Assembly: GCA_914767715.1 (NCBI GenBank)
Contig: OU612073.1
Span: 15,002,001-15,066,000 of the forward strand
DNA: 64,000 nucleotides
Origin: Membranipora membranacea
Taxonomy: Eukaryota > Bryozoa > Gymnolaemata > Cheilostomatida > Membraniporidae
Direction of reading: 5' to 3'
Shown: in pieces, positions 42,401 to 53,607 of the stretch
Numbering within the stretch: position 1 is the stretch's first letter
How the letters are laid out: each line of letters begins with the position of its first letter
Notes under the pieces: generated by a model
Databases searched by the model: none
What the model was told of the DNA's origin: nothing
The model's input: only the letters and a program-made list of their open reading frames with translations
Translations under genes and position numbers: made by a program

Positions 42401-44223
42401 TCATATCATAGTCAGTTCGAACAGCGTCACATCATGCAATGGTGTTGGTATACATCTAATTGTGGAAAGTTCAGGAACTGCATGCTATGACATAACGGGA
42501 GCAGAGTGAGATGTGACCATTGGTCAGATTTCAGCAAATGAAATCCTAATAATCACTGAGTGCAGTAGAATAAGATTGAGAAATGTGAGACTGAATCTAA
42601 TTATTAGGGAGCATATGAGAGCAATGACACGGCTCTTGTTTCATTGCTGAGGAAAATTACAAGTGAGCAGTTTTGTATCAGCTTTCATTTCTTGTGTCAA
42701 AACTGAACCAGGATAGAGCCGCATGGCGGGTAATGAGACACGCAATAATGAACACCTTGAGCTTGTTCAGTGCATGACACGCAATGTACACAAATATTAC
42801 ACATGGTGCAATGTGCAATTTATGAAACTCATCGGAAAAAGTTACAAGTGTTTCAACTCACCGACTATTGTCTCATGATGCCGGTACAATTTCTTCTCTT
42901 CTAAAATAAATAAAATCAAAATGAGAGTCATGTTTGAACTTAAAATGAAATTTCTGATCATAGCTTAGACGTGACCACTGGGCCAGAAAACAATAACAAA
43001 ACTTCTAGACTTAAGTGATTAATACATAACTCCACTCTGCAACTCATTAGTGATCCTAGTCTGATGATAATATTCACTTATGATAGTTATTATGTACTAT
43101 TTTTGGCAGGATCAGTGGGAAAAGTATTGCATGCCATTATAAAGCTAGGAGTACAGCCATTGTGTGCAGTGTCAACGATTTTTCTTGTATACTTACCAGG
43201 AAATACTGGCCAGAGTTAGAATCTCTTTATTGGCAAATGTATGATTTCTAATGCCTACCTTCACAGTGTAGTGTTAGCTCAAAGCATCGAGAGGTCAATA
43301 ATGTATCATTGTCAGTCCAGAGCAATCCTAGTATACTGCTGTTTCTGTCCAGCAGCCGTGAGAACGGCTCATAACCTGAAAGTAATCAAACATGAGAAGT
43401 TATCTTCACATATGCTAGCATCCCAGCATGCATTTTTGGTTTGGGATTCCCGGTGTAACATTTGGAAATAGCCACTTGTGAATGTTGATGCTCAGGATCA
43501 ATTCCCGATACCAGCCGCTCTTTTGATATGGCACGCCACTCATCCTAGCCAAGTATTAGTGGAAAGGGCTCAAAGCTACTGGTCCGCAGTATGTGATAAC
43601 AAGTAATAAGATTCTCCTCATTGGTCTTTATATCTTTGAGGAGGATGATGGGCATTGGTATAGGGAATGGCTTGAGAACTGTGGGTGAAAACATCTGTAA
43701 TATAGAGTGGCTCACTTTCTCCATGCTGAAGATTTGACAAGAAACATGTTATTTTCAGGACAAAAAGTATATACTTATGTCTTCATTCAGTGCTTTTAGG
43801 TTCTCTTTCTCGCCAAGAGTTACGCTTGGCTCACGCATTGGAAATAAGTATTACTCACAAACAAATATTGTCCTGTTGCCCAAGCCCAAAGTTATCAAGG
43901 ATCATAAGAGTTCACAGAGAGATTTTTACTCGTGCAGGAAGCTGTGTTTGGTTCAAGAATTCTCCAATTCACAATTTACAGGATATTCTGCCCAATGTGA
44001 CTAGAGTGGTTCCAACCTTCCCCTGTTGTGTTCAAATTTGTGTACAATTTGTGTCAAATTATGTTTTACAACTAACAGGAAGCCATCAGAGAAGTTTACT
44101 GATGAATTCTTGGAGGAGCACCTGCCACTTACCTGCCACATTGCTGTCGCTCATAAACCCAGCTGTCAGTGTCGTGAGGCAGCATATACATACAGCAGCT
44201 GATATGATAAAGAGACCTTTCAT
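17472..44223 (-). CDS. ROS1: ROS1/Sevenless-type receptor tyrosine kinase
   Basis: Cell-surface tyrosine kinase receptor. Exons, minus strand: 44223-44133, 43375-43259, 42900-42862, 42153-41960, 40564-40467, 39365-39155, 38464-38236, 37560-37402, 37275-37113, 36855-36704, 36387-36197, 35910-35724, 35393-35198, 34816-34659, 30873-30695, 29402-29264, 28981-28833, 28358-28208, 27913-27693, 27198-26995, 26680-26445, 26062-25878, 25510-25379, 25116-24954, 24350-24176, 23893-23699, 23284-23187, 22851-22651, 22353-22218, 21832-21679, 21233-21128, 20003-19840, 18488-17472. About 2,062 aa if one extra base near 22320 is ignored. Order: signal peptide, propeller (DPYNGYLYW block), FN3, second propeller, five FN3-like domains, membrane helix (about 1237-1259), kinase (about 1335-1610), tail. 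[17 protein letters not shown] and DIYRNDYY motifs match ROS1. The human protein has about 2,350 aa, so the ectodomain is somewhat shorter. The whole could instead be two adjacent genes divided near 33-34 kb. Confidence 0.8.
19410..19762. mobile_element. Nested foldback element in a receptor intron
   Basis: The outer arms 19410-19484 and 19687-19762 are inverted copies of each other at about 90 % identity over 75 bases. Inside lies a second, almost perfect 29-bp inverted repeat (19603-19631 and 19637-19665) with a loop of about 5 bases. There is no coding capacity. It sits in the intron between exons 20003-19840 and 18488-17472. The form is that of a foldback or MITE-type element. Confidence 0.75.
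21679..24350 (-). CDS. ROS1: Kinase-domain exons of the receptor
   Basis: Six exons: 24350-24176, 23893-23699, 23284-23187, 22851-22651, 22353-22218, 21832-21679. Visible motifs in order: glycine loop [16 protein letters not shown] lysine, the HRDLAARN catalytic loop (its HR and D codons split across an intron), [19 protein letters not shown] activation segment with the three tyrosines typical of ROS1, [12 protein letters not shown], and the C-lobe motif [11 protein letters not shown]. All catalytic residues are present. The exon 22353-22218 carries one surplus base between WEVFS and LAMQPYP: without it both halves align to ROS1, with it the frame ends in a stop within 15 codons. Confidence 0.85.
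23049..23127. repeat. TGTCAA hexanucleotide repeat in a kinase-domain intron
   Basis: About 13 perfect tandem TGTCAA units between the receptor exons 23284-23187 and 22851-22651. The open frames across it (alternating two-residue repeats) are artefacts of the repeat. Confidence 0.95.
25379..25510 (-). CDS. ROS1: Transmembrane exon of the receptor
   Basis: A phase-1 exon encoding a short extracellular stalk with an N-glycosylation site (NQT) and about 23 hydrophobic residues starting [13 protein letters not shown], then KCRKWR on the cytosolic side (continuing in the next exon). It joins the membrane-proximal FN3-like domain (26062-25878) to the juxtamembrane exon 25116-24954. Confidence 0.85.
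32722..32806 (-). CDS. Candidate alternative first exon with signal peptide
   Basis: ATG at 32806 opens a 28-residue reading frame with a hydrophobic core ([13 protein letters not shown]) and a small-residue end (DSVNG). A strong donor, AATG|GTAAGA, follows in phase 1. The next downstream exon (30873-30695) has a phase-1 acceptor, so the join is in frame and would give a 1,362-residue receptor with five FN3-like domains, membrane helix and kinase but no propellers. The exon at 34816-34659 joins the same acceptor equally well. It may be an internal promoter, the true start of a separate gene, or chance. Confidence 0.5.
34659..44223 (-). CDS. ROS1: N-terminal propeller part of the receptor gene
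   Basis: Fourteen exons give about 728 residues ending in phase 1. The first exon encodes a signal peptide ([20 protein letters not shown], then AG). Residues about 83-250 carry propeller blades ([46 protein letters not shown]). Exons 37560-37113 form an FN3 domain (SITINWRKP, then [19 protein letters not shown]). Exons 36387-34659 form a second propeller ([45 protein letters not shown]). Many N-glycosylation sites are present. No stop codon follows the last exon unless its intron is retained, which argues that it continues into the kinase half. Confidence 0.75.
38019..38053. repeat. Perfect 15-bp hairpin in a receptor intron
   Basis: CAATGAACTCCCTCC (38019-38033) and its exact inverse complement (38039-38053) flank a 5-base loop. 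A shorter hairpin with the same opening word, AATGAACTC, lies at 39902-39921 in another intron of the same gene. Confidence 0.8.
41348..41940. repeat. Tandem duplication of about 300 bp in a receptor intron
   Basis: Two diverged direct copies, roughly 41357-41610 and 41657-41940. They share in the same order GTTTTGGATAGA-like, CTNGGCAGAC, GTTGCCTTTC, CTTGGTAAATTGAACACCAG, TAGCCAGCAACAA and ATTCTGATCTTGATT words. They lie between exons 42153-41960 and 40564-40467. Confidence 0.7.
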
Positions 44224-46088
44224 GTCATTCTGAGTATCCACAGACTCAAAGTTGAAGGCACCGATCGTTCACGTGTAAGTCCAATTTTAGTCATCTAAAA
44301 CTAGAAGGGTGTGAAAAATGATTAAACTTTCAAGACAGTTATTTACTCTGTGTGTGTGATACAACTATTACAATTTAGTGATGACATCCAACAGGCCTGT
44401 GGTTATTTAACAAAAATTGTTTCCTCTTCATGATCAAAGCAAATTAATTCGGTCGAAGCTGAATGGTAGGAACCTAAGCTAAGCAAGTCACTATCACTAG
44501 CATTTCCTGATAAGACAATTTGAATAGTGGCACAACATGTTGTTATCAACAGCAATCGAAAGATGAAAAATTGAAATATGAACTTGTATACAAAGGTCAT
44601 CAATAAGAGTATTAAGTAAACAGTATGAATAGTATAATCAGTGATATCAAGTCAACAGGGTGTGTAAGGCTGAGACTATGTGCCAAAGACTCCGGGAATC
44701 CCCCAGACAATTTTGATTATTACTGATAGTACACATCCTTGATGTTAGAAGGATGAGTAGTTCCATCAGTTGGTTTTTGTGATTACAAGAGTTGTCTGAG
44801 TTTGAGAAGTGTGTGATTTGTGAGTTTTGTGGTTTGTGGGTAGGGAGAAGCCAGGGAAAATCCCTCGAGACGAGAGCGGGACCTCTCGCTTGATAGCAAA
44901 GGATGTGATCATTTGCGCTATCTAAGCTTCTCGGACCCTCTTAGAACAAGGATAATAAACTGTTCCAAGTTGTTTTTGGAGTCATGCCATCTCGTTTTCT
45001 CGGAATTGATTAATTGCAGCATAAGTTGACTATCTTTTTTGATGATTGCACCAGAGAGAATGCACCTGTTCCTGATTGCACCAGTCCCCAGTATACCAAA
45101 ATCTCACTTCAATACAATCAAAGGAATGAAATATCATAACAGGACTGTACATCTTGAAAGTGTAGGGCCTGTTATCTTACATTAGAAGGAAAAGCTTGCT
45201 GTCAAAACTCAACTGTCCCCGCAAGGAGATAACACAGCATGTAGATTATATGTACTTGTCGGATAGTATTGCGAGAAAAAAATATACGCCCGGTCTTCCT
45301 TGTTTGGAGCTTACATGGTCTTGTGCTATGCGGGAGTTCATGGAGCTCCCTTTTTTAATCAGCCGGATTTCATAGCCTAAAGTGAAGGACCACTTAACAC
45401 ACAACTTTAAGGAAGGGTTGTCAAGAACTTGAGCTAATACCACTATGTCCACTCAAGGAAATAGCTGAGGAATATTGTTTTTTTGCAAACTGATGTATGT
45501 TTGTATTTTTGTTCCTCCTAAAATCAACAGTGCGATGTACCGGAGTGAATTCCACTAGAAAAAAAAGAGTTCACAAGGAGGAAATGGTTGACTCAGGCTT
45601 TGGATTTTGGGACTTTGACATTTTGTCAGAATTCAATAACAAGGAAAATCTTATAACTCCATTCGGAAATGTTCTGTTTGCAGGTTAGAGATTGAAGCGT
45701 GCCAAGAACACTCGAGAGGATCAAATAATGGAGTCAGAGATTATGTTATCAGAGAGCAAACAATTACAACTGTCAGAGGAGATGGGAAGGGACATATGGT
45801 CTGGTTCAGTCAAAGGCAAAACAGGAAATCTGATGTTTACCGAGTTGCGAAAGTTATGAATACGTTGACGTAGTTATATTTGATATCGGGACTTGTGTTG
45901 TGATCAAATTTCTTAGAGAACACCGAAATAACTTTGTTCCAATTAACTGTTCACCAGGATCACAGTACGGACAAGTTTCTGAAGTGAGCCTATTTTAGGG
46001 TCTTTAGACCACAGACCGTAATAGTGAGTTGGGTGATATTTTCAACACCAATAATGATTCAAAGCTTAGTTTAAGCAAGCGCTCCAAC

Positions 46089-46194
46089 AGTGGTGGGATG
46101 CTGGTAGTGACATTACATTATCAACCACTTTCCAAAGTTGGGAAAGTTGGGAAAGTGGTTGATAATGAAACGCCTCTACCAGCATTCCGCCACT
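46089..46194. repeat. Long imperfect hairpin, 45-bp arms
   Basis: The arms 46089-46133 and 46150-46194 pair with only a few mismatches. The outer part (AGTGGTGGGATGCTGGTAG against AGTGGCGGAATGCTGGTAG) and the inner part (CATTATCAACCACTTTCC, identical) are separated by a short bulge. The 16-base loop itself repeats AAAGTTGGG. It is non-coding, and might be a foldback element or a precursor-like RNA hairpin. Confidence 0.75.
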
Positions 46195-46685
46195 ATTCAA
46201 TCACACATACACGATGGTTCCATGCATCGAATTTGTGGTTCAATTCGATTTTGAATTATGAAATCTAACCATTCCCATGATTGAAAAAACATGAAAAAAC
46301 ATCACAATCCCATTGAAGTCATTGTGTGCAAGCACGCTAACCATTCGGCCACACCGCCAATTAGGAACTTCACTGAATCAACACGGTATGTGTACTCCGT
46401 CCAAAAAGTCATTCGTCACAATCGGATTTTGATTTTAATGCCGTTTCCATGGGGCAATTACTCCCGAAATCCTTACGAAATCGACACATGGAATCATAGT
46501 GATAGCCTAGTACATTCCAAAGATATAATAATTATGTAATATGTTACCTTATTTCATTGTTAGAGAAAGTTAATCCCAGAAGATTGTAATTTTGACTGCT
46601 CTTTAGAATAGGATTACAAAAGAAGGTGACTGCCTTTCAAAACTCGTGGTATGAATGGATGTCAGACAAAATCTTTGAATCAGTC

Positions 46686-46704
46686 GGGGGGGGGGGGGGG
46701 GGGG
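46686..46704. repeat. G19 homopolymer tract
   Basis: Nineteen consecutive G on the plus strand. Similar but shorter G or C runs occur near 8791, 8142, 32613 and 57446. Such runs are prone to length error in assemblies and can form G-quadruplexes. Confidence 0.9.
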
Positions 46705-48032
46705 AAACAGTTATTAGACAGTGCCAAAACTATAGCATGCTAACTACACAACAGCACTTGCTAAAATTACCATCCTTTGAAGTGGTTTATGCATAAGAGA
46801 AAACTGCGTCCCTATTCTCAGAAGTTGGCAATCAAAAATAGACATTTTTGAGATGAATGATTAAACATTCATGAGTAAGTATCGAGGATAATACTTAGAT
46901 ATGCTGCCAAAGTGTTGGAAATCCATTAAAATTCACAGGAAAGCTACTTGATGTCATCGAACTCCATAAACTGGAATACAATTTATCCATCCAACACTCT
47001 TGGTTTAGCTGGCTGACAACACAACGCAAATGCATCCACTAATAATCATCACCATTTTACTGAATCTCTGCTGGCAAACCACAGCTGCAGTCAGCAGCAG
47101 TATATGATTACACATTTGGGATGTCCCACACACACCCACACATTTTTGACTGATTTCGGCTGTTAGACGATACTCTCTGTAATATCAGTGGGTGTTTACG
47201 TAATGCGAAAGCGCACTTTTACTTTAAATTACCCACAAGTACCTTGTACCTGGCTGCTATTCAGTTCTCTACCCCTTGCTTAGTCAATAAGTAAATCCTG
47301 GACAGGGCTTAACCTCTTAGCTCTGAGTGTGGAATCTTGGACTGGCAACAAACTGTACCCAGCTAGACGAGGAAAATCTTGCACAATGATAGAAGTTAAC
47401 ACTGTCTGGTAGATAGGTGATCACCAAATTGAGCGCCACCTTCTAAACTACATCTGTCTCAACATGTCTAATCTTCCCATGACAACAGGGGTTCAGGACA
47501 TGTATATATATTTACATGTTACAGGCACACGCAGTCACATTGTGGAGAGGAATTGATAGCCTCTTAGCTGACTTTCATGCAATCTGCAACTAAACATTTT
47601 CCTATATTGTAGCCTTGTCAAAACAACCTACCTCTGTGATGATCTTTTGCTTCACTATAGCTACTTCTACATCCAATGGGAGTATAATGCAGCAGTGGTT
47701 ACATCCAGATACCCTTTGTAGCAGTGTAGCAGCAAATACTATGCCTGTACAAGGAGTAGCTATTAATTGGTCTATTTTGGTTGTTGTTGAGTATGTTTCT
47801 ATTCCACAACTGTAATCCTCATCTAAACTCCAAAGCCACTAATAATCACTAAAGGTACTTTCGCTTAGCAGTCAAAATTATCCATTCAAAGTCACTAGGG
47901 TGTAGTAATCCGCAGGTCGCTCATGAATAGGTGAAAGTTTATCCTTACAACTCAAGCAATGACTCAGTATCGACAATCTGCAAGCCCACATGTGCGTCTG
48001 ATGGGATCAATGTGATTTGCATGCCTAAGATT

Positions 48033-48230
48033 TTAAGTAGGTATGTGGTAGTGTGAATTAATAACAGTGAATATTGAGTTACACAATGAACTTATCAATG
48101 CTATGTCAACATAATCTATTGATGCATCAGGGAAATTAATACAGCTCTCCTTATTTCCATAATAATACCCAAAGGATTTACAGGCTGTGTTGATCCAAAT
48201 AAGCGGTGAAAAATGTAACCCATGTAACAC
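48033..48230 (-). pseudogene. Possible fragment of a GT11-type fucosyltransferase
   Basis: A 65-residue open frame contains DYVDIALISSLCNSIFTV, which resembles the DxALxxxCNHxIxTV block of alpha-1,2-fucosyltransferases. The family's following GTFGWW motif is not seen, and no exon with the HVRRGD motif was found nearby. It is either an isolated exon, a decayed copy, or a chance match. Confidence 0.2.
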
Positions 48231-51150
48231 ACATCACATAGATATTATTGCTGCAACACCATTTTCAAGTATGGTGCAAGTCTTTTGGCAATGTGATATA
48301 CCATTTACAATCAGCTCAGCATAACTGACTGGTGATTGAAATATGGTTGAGTGTCCTGCACGCAACCAATAAGTGGAGCAGTAGCGCTCAATGACGCTTT
48401 CAGGTGGGCGAATTATGGTTTAACTTTAATATTAATGTAATATATATGGTATATAATTTATAGGCAAAAACAATGAACAACCAAATTAATAATTTAGGTA
48501 TTAGCACAATTATTATGTACTGTCTTCAATGCTCAAAGCTCTTTATATATATTGTACAACTTACAGCTGTAGTGCCTAGGGAGAAAGAATATCTGATATT
48601 TCTGCGATATGTGGGAAACTTACGTACAGGTATGCCTTATCTAGTTGCCAACTTGCAAGAAAAATAATATGAAACTCTATATATATATATGCCTTGGAGA
48701 GCATATCTTTCTTACATTCTTCTGATACTGGCTTAGTCAGTAATGTATTGAAGATGTTGTAGATTGCAGATTGCGGATGTTTACCAGTACCAGTAGATGT
48801 TCACCTGTCTGTGAGAGCATCATTGTGAGCAGGGAAAGAAACCCATTGTCACTAAACGCCCTACTGTCATCCTCACTGCTGTCTCCACAGGCGACTCAGA
48901 GAAATTATGAAGTTGTCTTCCTTCAATGTATGGTGTTGCAACTCCTTCACATAAAGTGCATTGATTTTGTCCAAAATCGTTCTCGAAACTTAGCTGGGGC
49001 CTAGTGATGTCTTCATATATGTGTAGGGTCAGGGGTCCATGGCCCTACCACTTTTCTAGCAGGTAAATTTTAAAAAAAACTCTTAAAATTTTCATAAGTG
49101 CTATGAATACACATTGACTCTATTCATGTTTATCAAAAACAGATGCTCAGGGGGCCCTTCGTGTTATATGTTGAGATTTAAGCAAATTTCTGCACGTTTT
49201 GAGGTTCAAGAGTTCATCAATGCATCTAAAACTGGAACATGTAAGCCATCCTTCCGTGCCATACCCCACCTCAAAACATACATTTTGGCCAAGCTTGAAC
49301 AAACAGTCCTTTTTACATTGTATGTTCTAATTTGGTTTTAGAGGGGAATTGGCCTTGTCGCCAAATTCATGGGATCTCATTCCAAAAGCCTTTTCCGTCC
49401 TTACACAAAAAAATCAATTATATTGGTGGTAAATCTATTCATGGACAATATAACAACTCTTCTTCTCTGTAAGCAGTTAAATTAAGCTCTAGTTCCTACC
49501 TCCTTTATCCCTTGTTTTAATCTCAACCACTATTTAATTTAATATTTTTTCATTTTTATCACTGTTCATTCTCTTTCCACACTCCCTAATATGATCACTG
49601 ATTCCTCTCAATTTAAATATCACTCACAGTAGGGATGTCACTCCCTGTTACTTTAAGTCACTGTAGCCATTTACTTGTCAATTTGTTTGTTTGTTTGTTT
49701 GTTTAATTTTAAAGCCCTCTCTCCAGAGATGTTTACATAAAATAAAAACTTTTTACTGGGTGCATAAAATTGCTAAAAATAATCCCCCTTGAATAAGGTA
49801 AAAGAAAAAATAAAATAAATAAATATATAAAAATCAATACTAACTGACTAAATGTAAATTGTGTTGCACAGTATAGCTTGGCCTCGTTTGTTTGTTCTCG
49901 CTTTCGGTATATGAAAGTCAGATAACTTGGTGGTTGATCGTTTAGGCCTTAAAACTGCTTTCTCAATTAGTCTCCTCCTCAGTAAATGTTCTGAGTTTGA
50001 TTTCACCTTACTGGCGTATTTAAGGCACTGTTGAGTAAGCGTCTCGGATAGTGTGCTGATTTTGGCAAAATGGCTGGAATACCTTAAAACTGCCTGTTTT
50101 TCTTTAATTTTGCTGTGGAGGTTCATTATACCCCCGTTGCGGGAAGGTGATACAGCGCCCTTCCAGCACACACCCGCCTGACCCTAGCACTTCGAAATCC
50201 ATGGATACCACCGTAACAATAGTGCATCATTTTGAATATCAATTTAAAGCTTCTGTTTTATTTCAGATATGTTGGAGATTGATAACTTCTGTTAAACCAG
50301 CATCAAAACTGTATGTCGTGCTCAATCCCTGCATCTTAGTATCTAGAGCTGGTGCCACATCCCATAAGGATTTCAGCATATTGCACTATTTAATTTGTCA
50401 TCATGGAAGTCTCATGACTAGGATTGTTCTTAATGGAGATCTACGGCTACTATCAGATAAATCAGCAAAAAAAAGCATCATTCACCCTTCCATTTTTTCT
50501 GCTCTGCTCTGCTCTTAATAACCACTAAAATATAATTGTATTATAACAAATATTAATCTGATACTTATCAAAAACATTTCATCGAACCCTCTGTAAGATG
50601 ATTTTGGGGCACCTTGTGATCCTCTTTAGGGTCAGCCCAACTTTTTTTTATTTGGACTAAGCAATGAGATGCCTCATCAGCATGTGATTCGTCGCTTTTA
50701 TGCATGCAGGTTACATTACATTACAGTTACAGGTATAGAAAAACTATTTCCAGCATCAAACAAATTTATTCATTAGGAATCTTGAAGATGAGTATATACT
50801 TTTAATGAATAATTGGCCTCTATGTAAATGGGAGCATACTGTTAGTGAAAGAAGTTGTGGAAATTCCAATGAGTATGTTAGTAGAAAGGAAAGTTAAAAG
50901 CATTTATTAATGAAGAATAAATTGCTGGGGGATAAACTGAGAAGAGAGGAATGAAAGTAAAAAGTATAAACTGTTGATTGTTTTATACTTGAATAAAAAG
51001 TTAACTTATAGAAGAGTTGATAAGTTGGATGAGTAAGAAGTTGGATGAGAGTGGTCCAATTTAATTCAATGGGTGTATTGTACACCGTTGGTTTTGGGCC
51101 TCCAAGGGCCTAACTTATCCAGCGAGTCAACTTGTAACTAGACGTTCAAA

Positions 51151-53607
51151 TTACAAATTGCCGGGTGAAGTATCCTGGAATCGCTTTTCGATGAAGTCAA
51201 ACACCTGGTGGTAAGACTTGTAGGGTGTCTCCTCATGAACATTTGTCCCTGCAGACACACAATCTACATCACAGCCATGTACCTGCACAGGGGTACCAAG
51301 TGGAGCCTTACTGGTTACCCAATTCCTTGTGACCTTAAGAGAAGAAAAAACACTTTTGTGTATCCTTACTTTATTATTGGTGAGTAAGTATTAGAATATT
51401 GTCTAAGTATTTAAACCAATTTTCTTGCAATGTTTGAACTTCTCTCCACATGGGAAATTGACACGTCAGACCACTCGGTGAGCTGATTTTTTCTAGTATA
51501 CGACCAACAAAGAGACATAATTCTGTAACAGTTACAGCAATTTATAATCATTGGTTATAGGAAAATAATGGATGCCCAATCACGTGTTCTAGCAGTTCCT
51601 GATTGTGACAAGGCAAAAAGATATCGGAAAATTTCCATTGCAAAATCTTTTTAGGACAAGGAATAGTTTGAAAGCTAAAAGTGAAAATGATAATATAGCC
51701 TACCGAGTCGACTTAAAACATTATCCATTTAATTTTTTCAATTCTTTTTTCCAGGAAAATGATGATTGTTTGACATTATCATTAGCCGTGAAAACAAGGT
51801 AGTCACCTTTTTCGCATAACCCAGAACCGCAGTACTGTAGTTGTTTCCACCGACACCAGTGAAAGCATTGGCATAAACTCTTCTCTTAAAGTCATCGGAG
51901 AACTTTGCCATCACTGCCTGTGTTATCGAGCCACCAGCACTGTGGGCTTTCACTGCGATTCGAGTTGCTTCAGTATTCTGAATGTAGTTTTCCCATACAT
52001 AAAGACCATGCTTGACAGGACTTTGACAACCCTACAAGCGCAATGGCCAAAATTACAACGCTGTACCGACAACAATATACGCAAACAGAATGTAGCAGCA
52101 ATGAATCTGTGCAATATTATTGAATGTGCTCAACTATTTCAAAGAGCTAATGTGTATTGTTTTGCGGGTTACCATTTTAGTTGGGTGTCAAAACCATTGT
52201 GGGACAATGGCACTTAACAAGTTCTGCCCGAAGTGATACATTTGATAACTGATGGTTCGGGTGTCTTATTTGAGATACACAGTTTCTCACCTCGGATGGA
52301 TTGTTGTCATTTGTGTTCAGCACCATCACTCCATATCCACAAGTCAGCGCCTTCCTGATGTATGGTAGTTGTGTTCCCTCATCCATTGAGTTCTTGATCA
52401 TCAATCTGCAATTTGGAACCATTGGGACAATGATATCAGTTGGATAATTTGGCCAAATTTATGTGCCATAAACTACCACTTCACACATTATGAATCACAG
52501 CCATACCTATTACAGGTTTCTGTTTGTGTGCTGTTTCTTCCCGCAATTTGTGAACAACATTCTGAAAGAGATAGTCTTTGCTGCCATTAAAGATGAAGAA
52601 CAACTGAAAAATCTTAACCTCATGTATAAGTTGCAACTTGGATGTAAAATTGCTAAAGCTACCCTGAAGCAACAATCATCTACTCTACTTGTCACCTTTA
52701 CAGGTTTACTAAAGAAATGTAGGATACATCAGGGTGCGTGGGAGAGAATACAACCCTGTTTATGGGTTCAAACTTTCTACACATTGCTGTATTTTTTAGC
52801 CTCGATACAGGGAATTGATAATAGATAATAATTCATATGGAATTTGCTTGAGTGAGCAACATTTGAACAAATACTGATGAGATTCATCATACTTTTGGGT
52901 CCACTGTCCAGCCTTGACCTTGCCGCTACCATGTATGAAGATGATGAGTTTTTCACATGTATCCCAGTTTTCTGTCACAAATATGAACGTTGCAAGGTTG
53001 TCATAGTCAGGTCTTAGTTGAGCCTTTAATAAATAGTAAACCATTAAAATGTTATGAAGGTTGAATTACAGTCGCCTTATTGAGTAGCTAGAAGTGACAG
53101 TGAGATAGGTGGTAAACCTATTTATGAGACCTAAATCAAATTCTTTTGGCCACTCAGCTAACAAGCAGCCGGTTCCCCTTCTATTTAGAGATATTGAGAT
53201 AGATTGAATGATGCAGCCGAGAGATATACTTGCCTGCACAGGTACTGGGAGCCTTTTGAGCCCAAGAGCCTCCATCTGATCATACAAATACTCCTCAAGA
53301 GCCTATAATAATAATGAATTGATACCATAAAGTATGGTCAAAGTGGTTTCCTGCAGGACCGCCACCCATCCCAGAACACGACGGACTAGGTGAGAAAGGT
53401 CAGGAATGTTGGTCAAAGAGAGTCAATTTTTTTTTGAAAATGCGAACTCACATCAATATGGATCGTTTAGCTGAATGTATACATACGTTGGCAATGCCAT
53501 CAAACCGTAGGCCATTGTCCAGCTTGCTCTGGTATAAGTCAAATTGATACCTGTTTCCATCAGCATCACATAGCTGTCCTTGATCTGGATTGAAGAAAAA
53601 GAATTTC
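51151..53607 (-). CDS. ARB2/FAM172-type alpha/beta-hydrolase-like portion
   Basis: Six exons, all in phase, ending with TAA at 51153-51151. Order and spacing follow FAM172A: beta-strand block [11 protein letters not shown], helix with [14 protein letters not shown], the oxyanion-region HGSG, AGQW, a helix with [16 protein letters not shown] elbow, and the late AGTNVHEE block whose His would complete a triad. The FAM172A signature HSYGG is HSAGG here. The long basic linker of the vertebrate protein is absent (NDNNPSE joins directly to GCQSPVKHG). The exon 53302-53234 ends on CAG|GCAAGT, the classic GC donor. Family members are linked to chromatin silencing and co-transcriptional splicing. Confidence 0.8.

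Larger units (their letters stand above)
44224..51150. other. Intergenic stretch without a confident gene
   Basis: This is the gap between the start of the receptor gene and the 3' end of the kinase-ARB2 gene. Open frames up to 147 codons occur but none shows a domain I recognise. Contents: the 46.1 kb hairpin, a G19 tract (46686-46704), a tRNA-like A-box on the minus strand near 46325-46360, a TTTG microsatellite (about 49684-49704), and a weak fucosyltransferase-like fragment at 48.0-48.2 kb. AATAAA (minus strand, 50908-50903) is a plausible poly(A) signal for the kinase-ARB2 gene. Confidence 0.45.

Noticed and set aside
44403-44603. Hydrophobic N-terminus (MMTFVYKFIFQFFIFRLLLI) just upstream of the receptor start
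   Set aside because: It is not in phase with, or spliced to, the receptor in any way I can support, and the 44223 start already gives a good signal peptide with a phase-1 donor.
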